Assembly (NCBI RefSeq): GCF_003326755.1
Contig: NZ_JPWH01000003.1
Location: 186,001 to 250,000, forward strand
DNA length: 64,000 bases
Direction of reading: 5' to 3'
Source of the DNA: Thalassospira profundimaris
GTDB lineage: Bacteria > Pseudomonadota > Alphaproteobacteria > Rhodospirillales > Thalassospiraceae
The notes under the pieces are model-generated. The model ran no database searches, was not told the DNA's origin, and saw only the letters and a program-made list of their open reading frames with translations. Both the position numbers and the translations under genes were made by a program. Each line of letters opens with the position of its first letter. Positions within the stretch are counted from its first letter, which is position 1. Below are positions 58,192 through 64,000 of the stretch, piece after piece.

Positions 58192-58583
58192 TTATTGGCA
58201 TTGGAACGGATTTGTGCGATATCCGGCGTATTGAAAAAACCCTGACCCGGTTCGGGGACCGGTTTTTGCGTCGTGTCTATAGCGATGCCGAAATCGCCCG
58301 GGCAGTTCGGCGGCCTGAACGGATGGCATCTTCTCTGGCTATGGCATTTGCGGCCAAGGAAGCATGTTCCAAGGCGCTGGGGACGGGGTTTCGCCGTGGT
58401 GTGCATCATCGTACAATGGGGGTTGTTCACCAACCTAGCGGCAAACCGGATATGGTGTTGATTAACGGGGCAAAAAATCGCCTTGATGAGTTGACACCAA
58501 AGGGGAAAATCGCCTCTGTGCATGTCACACTGACGGATGAATACCCGATGGCGAATGCTGTTGTTGTGATTTCGGCAGACTGA
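58188..58583 (+). CDS. acpS: Holo-[acyl-carrier-protein] synthase
   Basis: AcpS attaches 4'-phosphopantetheine to acyl carrier protein. The 131-residue protein begins [19 protein letters not shown], with the metal-binding Asp, and has [10 protein letters not shown] and [21 protein letters not shown], with the Glu of FAAKEA. Starts on the ATGA of the pdxJ stop. Confidence 0.96.
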   Translation: MIIGIGTDLCDIRRIEKTLTRFGDRFLRRVYSDAEIARAVRRPERMASSLAMAFAAKEACSKALGTGFRRGVHHRTMGVVHQPSGKPDMVLINGAKNRLDELTPKGKIASVHVTLTDEYPMANAVVVISAD

Positions 58584-58613
58584 ATTTTGATTTGAAAAAG
58601 GGTTGAACCCTGG

Positions 58614-59360
58614 ATGGAAAAGTTAGTGCAGAAGAAAAAGCCGGGTGGCCTTTTTGATACTCTTAAGACCGTTTTCTGGGCAATTGTCATTGCTTTGTTG
58701 GTAAGAACCTTTGCATACGAGCCGTTTAACATTCCATCCGGCTCGATGATTCCAACCTTGCTGGTTGGGGATTACTTGTTTGTTTCCAAATATTCTTATG
58801 GCTATTCAAAGCATAGCCTGCCGTTCAGCCTGCCGCTTATTCCCGGTCGTATTTTTGCAACCCAACCCAAACGCGGCGACGTGATTGTCTTCAAGTTGCC
58901 CGCCGATCCCTCCCAGGATTATATCAAACGCGTGATCGGGCTTCCGGGCGATACGGTGCAGGTCAAGCAGGGGCGTCTTTATATCAATAACAAAATTGTC
59001 GAGCGGGAACGCATAGAAGATTATATTCTGACGGATGGGAATGGTCAGGCTATTGCGGTGCCGCAATATCTGGAAACCCTGCCTGGTGGTAAAGTTCACC
59101 GCATCCTTGAAATATTTGGTGACAAGGGCCCGGCTGACAATACCGAGCCTTATACGGTTCCCGACGGGCATTATTTCATGATGGGCGACAATCGGGATAA
59201 TTCTGCTGATAGCCGCGCTTTCCCGGCGCGTTATCGCTTTGTTCCGTTTGAAAACCTGGTGGGCCGGGCCGAATTCCTGTTCTATTCCAAGGATAGCAGT
59301 CAGCCAATCTACGATTTGGGCAGCATTCGTTTTGATCGATTGTTTAAGGGAGTAAACTGA
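58614..59360 (+). CDS. lepB: Signal peptidase I
   Basis: LepB removes Sec and Tat signal peptides on the outer face of the inner membrane. The 248-residue protein has one N-terminal helix (about 18-36), the catalytic Ser in NIPSGSMIPTLLVGDYLFVSKY, the Lys in GDVIVFKLPADPSQDYIKRVIGLPGD, and MMGDNRDNSADSR. Its stop overlaps the rnc ATG by one base. Confidence 0.96.
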   Translation: MEKLVQKKKPGGLFDTLKTVFWAIVIALLVRTFAYEPFNIPSGSMIPTLLVGDYLFVSKYSYGYSKHSLPFSLPLIPGRIFATQPKRGDVIVFKLPADPSQDYIKRVIGLPGDTVQVKQGRLYINNKIVERERIEDYILTDGNGQAIAVPQYLETLPGGKVHRILEIFGDKGPADNTEPYTVPDGHYFMMGDNRDNSADSRAFPARYRFVPFENLVGRAEFLFYSKDSSQPIYDLGSIRFDRLFKGVN

Positions 59361-60043
59361 TGACCGACATGGCGCCTTTGATGCGACATATCGATCATGA
59401 ATTTGCCAAACCGGACCTGTTGCGTGTGGCACTAACCCATCGTAGTGCCGCAAAAGGCAAAGATGCCCTAAGCGGCGGGAATGAAAGACTGGAATTTCTG
59501 GGCGACCGTGTCCTGGGGCTGGTAATTGCCGAAATGCTCTATACCCGTTTTGGCCGCGAGCGCGAGGGCGCAATGGCCAAACGGTTCGTTGCTTTGGTAC
59601 GTCGGGAAACGCTGGCAAGAATTGCCATTGATCTTGATCTGGGCAATTATATTCAGATGGCAAAGGGCGAACGGGCTGCTGGTGCCGGGGGCAATCCGGC
59701 CATTTTGTCTGATTGCATGGAGGCCGTGATTGCGGCTTTGTATCTTGATGGTGGTTTGGAACCGGCACGCGCCTTTATTGAAAGGTTGTGGCAACCCTTG
59801 CTTGATGAGGCCCCAAAACCGCCGCAGGATGCAAAAACACAATTGCAGGAAGCATTGCAAGGGCAGGGCAAGCCACTACCTGTTTACGAGATGGTCGGGC
59901 GGGAAGGTCCGGCTCATGCGCCGGTATTTACCATAGAGCTGACGACCAGCGATGGTCATTCCGTTCGTGCCGAGGGTAAGTCAAAACGTGAAGCCGAACA
60001 GACTGCTGCAAAACGAATGTTGGATGAATTGAACCATGAATGA
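59360..60043 (+). CDS. rnc: Ribonuclease III
   Basis: RNase III cuts double-stranded RNA in rRNA and mRNA processing. The 227-residue protein has the signature NERLEFLGDRVLGLVIAEMLY, a second acidic site SDCMEAVIAALYLDGG and a C-terminal double-stranded RNA-binding domain (DAKTQLQEALQGQGKPLPVYE to SKREAEQTAAKRML). It is coupled to lepB and overlaps era by 8 bp. Confidence 0.97.
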   Translation: MTDMAPLMRHIDHEFAKPDLLRVALTHRSAAKGKDALSGGNERLEFLGDRVLGLVIAEMLYTRFGREREGAMAKRFVALVRRETLARIAIDLDLGNYIQMAKGERAAGAGGNPAILSDCMEAVIAALYLDGGLEPARAFIERLWQPLLDEAPKPPQDAKTQLQEALQGQGKPLPVYEMVGREGPAHAPVFTIELTTSDGHSVRAEGKSKREAEQTAAKRMLDELNHE

Positions 60044-60971
60044 GGTTCCAGCCTCGATGCCTGACCAGAATGACGCCCTGCACCGTTGTGGCTTTGTCGC
60101 CCTTGTCGGCGCGCCGAATGCCGGTAAGTCCACATTGCTTAATCAGCTTGTGGGAACCAAGGTGTCCATCGTCTCGCCAAAAGTGCAAACCACACGCTCG
60201 CGTGTGCGCGGCATCGTCATGGCGGAAGATGCGCAGATCGTTTTTATAGATACGCCCGGTATTTTCCAGCCCAAGCGCCGTTTGGACCGTGCAATGGTCA
60301 AGGCTGCATGGGGCGGGGCGGACGATGCCGATTTGATTGTTCTCGTGATTGATGCGCAACAGGGTATTAACGATGATGTGCGTCTGATCATCGACAACCT
60401 CAAGAAGCAGAACCGAAAGGCGATCCTGCTTTTGAACAAGATCGACAAAGTGCGCGACAAGGAAAAACTGTTGCACCTCTCAGGCGAACTGTTTGGCGAG
60501 GAAATTTTTACCGATGTCTTCATGATTTCGGCAAAGAAGGGGTCTGGAACCCAGGATTTCATCAATTTCCTGGCCGCTAAAATGCCCAACGGGCCCTGGA
60601 TGTTCCCGGAAGACGACGTTTCCGACATGCCTTTGCGCTTGCTGGCCGCCGAAATTACCCGAGAAAAGCTGTATTATCAGCTACAGCAGGAATTGCCGTA
60701 TTCGGCCACCGTTGAAACCGAGCTGTGGGAAGAACGCAAGGACGGGTCGGTCAAGCTTGAACAGACGATTTTTGTTGAACGGGAAGGTCAGAAAGCCATT
60801 ATTCTGGGCAAAAGTGGCAAACGGATCAAGATGCTGGGGACCGATGCCCGCAAGGATCTGGAAGCCATTTTTGAACGGCGGGTGCATTTGTATCTGTTTG
60901 TCAAAGTACGCGAAAATTGGGGCGATGACCCAAATCGTCTGGCAATTTGGGGGCTGGATCACAACGCATGA
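60036..60971 (+). CDS. era: GTPase Era
   Basis: Era binds 16S rRNA and aids small-subunit assembly. The 311-residue protein has G1 (GAPNAGKSTLLNQLVG), G2 (QTTRSRVRG), G3 (DTPGIF), G4 (NKID) and G5 (ISAKKGSG), and a KH domain with GQKAIILGKSGKRIKMLG. The first ATG (60036, inside rnc) is used; a second at 60057 is possible. Confidence 0.97.
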   Translation: MNEVPASMPDQNDALHRCGFVALVGAPNAGKSTLLNQLVGTKVSIVSPKVQTTRSRVRGIVMAEDAQIVFIDTPGIFQPKRRLDRAMVKAAWGGADDADLIVLVIDAQQGINDDVRLIIDNLKKQNRKAILLLNKIDKVRDKEKLLHLSGELFGEEIFTDVFMISAKKGSGTQDFINFLAAKMPNGPWMFPEDDVSDMPLRLLAAEITREKLYYQLQQELPYSATVETELWEERKDGSVKLEQTIFVEREGQKAIILGKSGKRIKMLGTDARKDLEAIFERRVHLYLFVKVRENWGDDPNRLAIWGLDHNA

Positions 60972-61000
60972 CGCGTAAATAGCGCAAAACAGGAGTGGGC

Positions 61001-61231
61001 ATGGAAACCAATCAGTTTTGGGGTATGGTTTTGATTGTTGTGGGCGCTGCCGTCGCCCTGATCATTGCCATGAAATCGCGTCGCCCGTTCCGCTATCGTC
61101 ATGATGGCAGTGATTTAAAGCGCAATCAGAATTTTCTTGGCAAACCCTTGAATATGCTGGTTTTGGTTATTGCCGTTGTCATTTTCATTCTCGGGTTGTT
61201 GTGGCGCAATCCGGCAACGCGGCCGTTTTGA
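61001..61231 (+). CDS. Small two-helix membrane protein, unknown
   Basis: This 76-residue protein has two membrane helices (about 5-24 and 50-69) joined by a basic loop with RRPFRYRHDGSDLKRNQNF. AGGAG lies 5 bp before ATG 61001, which supports this start over a GTG at 60995. I recognise no family. It sits between era and recO and is followed 1 bp later by another small membrane protein, so the two are probably co-expressed. Confidence 0.65.
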   Translation: METNQFWGMVLIVVGAAVALIIAMKSRRPFRYRHDGSDLKRNQNFLGKPLNMLVLVIAVVIFILGLLWRNPATRPF

Positions 61232-61232
61232 G

Positions 61233-61403
61233 ATGTCCGACAACCGGCATAATTCCGATCCGGATGAACCGCTTAAAAGCTTGTCTGAACTGACGGGTTG
61301 GCGTCGTTATCTCTTGCTGGCGGTCGCGGTCATCGTTTTTGTCTCTGTTGTGATAGGCATGGCCTTTCACCTGATCCGGTTTGTTATGGTTTCCGGTTAT
61401 TGA
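61233..61403 (+). CDS. Small single-helix membrane protein, unknown
   Basis: This 56-residue protein has an acidic N-terminal part (MSDNRHNSDPDEPLKSLSEL), the segment TGWRRYLLLAVAVIVFVSVVIG with one membrane helix, and a short tail. It starts 1 bp after the previous stop; the frame is open upstream to 61170, but the ATG at 61233 fits the spacing. recO starts 15 bp later. No family recognised. Confidence 0.6.
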   Translation: MSDNRHNSDPDEPLKSLSELTGWRRYLLLAVAVIVFVSVVIGMAFHLIRFVMVSGY

Positions 61404-61418
61404 ATCTCGGGGGATCGT

Positions 61419-62168
61419 GTGAACTGGCGTGATGACGCGATTGTGCTTTCGACCCGTAAGATGGGCGAAAATTCCGTCCGGTTAACGGTGCTGTCACGCG
61501 ATTATGGTCGTTATGCGGGTATGGTCCGCGGGGCATCTGGAAAATCCCTGCGCGGTGCGCTTGAAACCGGCAATCTTATTCGCGTAACCTGGTCCGCCCG
61601 CCTGTCAGAGCATCTGGGCCAGTTCAAATGTGAACTGCTGCAATCCCATATTGTTGATTTCCTCGCGCTGCCCGGGCCGTTGCTGGCATTGTCCTCGGCC
61701 TGTGCACTGCTTGAAGTTGCTTTGCCCGAACGTGTGGCGCAAACGTCTTTATTCAAGGGGACGCTGGGTCTTATTGATGCCCTGAAAACCGAGTATTGGA
61801 GACCTGCCTATTTGCGCTGGGAGATCGGTTTTCTTCAGGAACTGGGGTATGGTCTTGATCTTTCCTGTTGCGCTGTAACAGGTAAAGCCCTGGATCTGCA
61901 TTTCGTTTCGCCGAAAAGTGGTCGGGCTGTATCCTTGGCGGAAGGAACACCCTTTTCGGACCGTCTTTTGCCTTTGCCAGCCTTTTTGGCCGGACAGGCG
62001 GCCTCGGAGCCTGCCAAACAGGTCCCGCTTGAGGAGCAATATAACCAGGCCATCAGACTATCGGGCTTTTTTATTCATCGGGATTTATTTGAGGCAAAAG
62101 GTGTTAAACCCGTTGCCGCCCGTGACAGATTGGCATCCATGATTTGGCAACAGGGACGCGTGGGCTGA
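61419..62168 (+). CDS. recO: DNA repair protein RecO
   Basis: RecO helps RecR load RecA on SSB-coated gaps. The 249-residue protein begins MNWRDDAIVLSTRKMGENSVRLTVLSRDYGRYAGMVRGASGK, an OB fold, followed by the helical domain (LLALSSACALLEVALPER) and LGYGLDLSCCAVTG. Only one Cys pair is seen, so a full four-Cys zinc site is not apparent. The start is GTG at 61419 with GGGGGA just upstream. Confidence 0.93.
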   Translation: MNWRDDAIVLSTRKMGENSVRLTVLSRDYGRYAGMVRGASGKSLRGALETGNLIRVTWSARLSEHLGQFKCELLQSHIVDFLALPGPLLALSSACALLEVALPERVAQTSLFKGTLGLIDALKTEYWRPAYLRWEIGFLQELGYGLDLSCCAVTGKALDLHFVSPKSGRAVSLAEGTPFSDRLLPLPAFLAGQAASEPAKQVPLEEQYNQAIRLSGFFIHRDLFEAKGVKPVAARDRLASMIWQQGRVG

Positions 62169-62396
62169 TTGTGTGAGAAGGGAAGTTGCGACATCGCAAG
62201 TTTATCTTTGGCAACGGGTGAAGGGATAATTTTCGTCTGAAGATACAAAAACAAAATTAAAAGCACACTTTTGCCCCTGTCATCTGTTGACCAGACCCGC
62301 CCTGAAAGTAGTATGGTGCGGCGCGGCCCGATGTGATCATCATCAATAGGCTGACAAATTTGACTTCAACCTGTTCCGGATTAAGAAAAACATTTC

Positions 62397-64000
62397 ATGA
62401 GCACAAAATCCTCCGACCCGGGCAATGCCGGGCAGATCAGGGAAACCCGCCTTGCGGATGCGCTAAGCGAACGGTATTTGGCCTATGCAATGTCGACCAT
62501 CATGTCGCGTTCGCTGCCTGATGTTCGTGATGGATTAAAACCGGTCCACCGTCGGCTGCTTTATGCAATGCGGCAATTGAAACTTAATCCTGAACAGGGT
62601 TTCAAAAAATGCGCCCGTGTCGTTGGTGACGTCATTGGTAAATACCACCCGCATGGCGACCAGTCGGTTTATGATGCGCTGGTACGTTTGGCGCAGGATT
62701 TTGCGGTGCGCTATCCGCTGGTCGACGGGCAGGGGAACTTTGGCAATATTGACGGCGATAACGCCGCTGCCATGCGTTACACCGAAGCGCGCATGACGGC
62801 CGTTGCTGCCGTGCTGATGGAAGGTCTTGACGAAGACGCGATTGATTTTCGCCCGACTTATGACGGCGAAGACCAGGAACCCATTGTTATGCCAGCCGCA
62901 TTTCCCAATTTGCTGGCCAATGGTGCGGCCGGGATCGCCGTGGGGATGGCAACCAATATTCCGCCTCATAACGTTGACGAACTCTGTTCTGGCCTGATCA
63001 AGCTGATCGATAATCCTGAAACATCGATTGCCGAACTGGTGCGCTGTGTTCCAGGGCCGGATTTCCCGACCGGTGGTGTGCTGGTGGAACCACGGGAAAA
63101 TATCCTCGAGGCGTATGCCACAGGTCGCGGATCATTTCGTTTGCGTGCGAAATGGGAAGTCGAAAAGATGACTCATGGTCTGTATCAGATCGTGATCACC
63201 GAAATTCCCTATCAGGTGCAAAAGGCCAAACTGGTCGAAAAAATTGCCGATCTGATGTTTGCCAAAAAATTGCCGCTCCTAAATGATGTGCGCGATGAAT
63301 CAACCGATCAGATCCGGCTCGTGTTTGAACCGCGTTCCCGCGCGGTTGAACCCGAACATCTGATGGAAATGCTGTTTAAAAATACCGAACTTGAAATTCG
63401 GTTTGGTTTGAACCTGAACGTTCTGGATGCAGACAATACGCCACGCGTGATGAATTTGCGCGAAGTTCTGCGGGCGTTTTTGGCGCACCGTCAGGAAGTG
63501 CTGGTTCGTCGTTCGCAGCATCGCCTTGAAAAGATCAACCATCGCCTGGAAGTGCTTGATGGTTATCTGATTGCCTATCTGAACCTTGATGAAGTCATTC
63601 GGATCATCCGTTTTGAGGACGAACCGAAAACCGAACTGATGAAGGCCTTTGGTCTTACTGAGGTGCAGGCGGATGCCATTTTGAATATGCGTTTGCGCTC
63701 GTTACGCAAACTTGAAGAAATGGAAATCAAAAACGAACATTCCAAACTGAGCGAAGAAAAAGCCGGTCTGGAAGCTTTGCTGGCCAGTGAAGAGCTGCGC
63801 TGGAGCCGTATTCGCGAAGAGGTTGAGCAAACCCGCGAAAAATTTGGCAAGAAAACCACGCTTGGCAAACGACGCACTGAAATTGGCGATGCGCCGCAGG
63901 AGATTGATGTTCCGCTTGAAGCCCTGATTGAACGTGAACCGATCACGGTCATATGCTCGCGCATGGGGTGGATCCGTGCGCTGAAGGGCCACATAACGGA
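62397..64000 (+). CDS. parC: DNA topoisomerase IV subunit A (partial)
   Basis: ParC is the breakage-reunion subunit of topoisomerase IV, which separates linked daughter chromosomes. The frame is open to the window end (about 534 codons). It shows [43 protein letters not shown], the catalytic Tyr128 in [12 protein letters not shown] and the coiled-coil tower. GyrA-like beta-pinwheel blades begin near the right edge. The hallmark [12 protein letters not shown] and GDQS segment match alphaproteobacterial ParC rather than GyrA. It lies 228 bp after recO. Confidence 0.95.
   Translation, partial: MSTKSSDPGNAGQIRETRLADALSERYLAYAMSTIMSRSLPDVRDGLKPVHRRLLYAMRQLKLNPEQGFKKCARVVGDVIGKYHPHGDQSVYDALVRLAQDFAVRYPLVDGQGNFGNIDGDNAAAMRYTEARMTAVAAVLMEGLDEDAIDFRPTYDGEDQEPIVMPAAFPNLLANGAAGIAVGMATNIPPHNVDELCSGLIKLIDNPETSIAELVRCVPGPDFPTGGVLVEPRENILEAYATGRGSFRLRAKWEVEKMTHGLYQIVITEIPYQVQKAKLVEKIADLMFAKKLPLLNDVRDESTDQIRLVFEPRSRAVEPEHLMEMLFKNTELEIRFGLNLNVLDADNTPRVMNLREVLRAFLAHRQEVLVRRSQHRLEKINHRLEVLDGYLIAYLNLDEVIRIIRFEDEPKTELMKAFGLTEVQADAILNMRLRSLRKLEEMEIKNEHSKLSEEKAGLEALLASEELRWSRIREEVEQTREKFGKKTTLGKRRTEIGDAPQEIDVPLEALIEREPITVICSRMGWIRALKGHIT

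Overview
The window looks like chromosomal DNA of an alphaproteobacterium in the Rhodospirillales, most like Thalassospira or a close relative. The reasons are: the lipid A block fabZ-lpxA-lpxI-lpxB uses LpxI rather than LpxH; a trpGDC-moaC-lexA block is present; the lexA promoter carries a direct-repeat GTTC-N7-GTTC SOS box; the pyruvate dehydrogenase E1-beta subunit carries its own lipoyl domain; and ParC is of the alphaproteobacterial type. The genus is an inference from protein style and gene order. No database was searched.

Most of the window is dense housekeeping DNA. 1-3.4 kb is lipid A synthesis (end of lpxD, fabZ, lpxA, lpxI, lpxB). 3.5-9.2 kb holds gloA, gltA, gltX and comEC. 9.2-18 kb holds lexA, moaC and trpC-trpD-trpG on the minus strand, a divergent polysaccharide deacetylase, trpE and a PpiD-like foldase. 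18.3-24.5 kb holds tpiA, secG, pyrG, kdsA, eno and an FtsB/DivIC-type division protein. 28.6-35.6 kb is the pyruvate dehydrogenase operon (pdhA, pdhB, pdhC, lpd) followed by lipA and a RatA/Coq10-like gene. 35.6-38.6 kb holds cinA/pncC, pgpA, an M23 peptidase and a bactofilin. 44.1-64 kb holds a HAD dehalogenase, slt, dapA, smpB, a sulfite-oxidase-like enzyme, a periplasmic glutathione peroxidase, an NYN-UDG-recQ set, folK, rpoZ, rsh, a DUF2062 gene, pdxJ, acpS, lepB, rnc, era, two small membrane proteins, recO and the start of parC.

Two stretches look like accessory insertions. At 24.6-28.2 kb, between the ftsB-like gene and pdhA, lies an aldehyde dehydrogenase, a DUF2236/MpaB-like oxygenase and a divergent TetR regulator; an 18-bp perfect palindrome sits just upstream of the oxygenase gene. 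At 38.6-44.1 kb, between bactofilin and the dehalogenase, lies what reads as a decaying type VI secretion (T6SS) effector cassette. It contains a DUF4123 effector chaperone cut by an in-frame TAG, an effector gene broken by an exact 8-bp tandem duplication (GGGGTCAT twice), several unrecognised proteins in mixed orientation, and a fragment matching the C-terminal domain of Tdi1-type immunity proteins. This cassette is the most unusual part of the window: each lesion can be read at base level, and undoing each one restores a continuous coupled operon.

No rRNA, tRNA, CRISPR array or insertion sequence was recognised.
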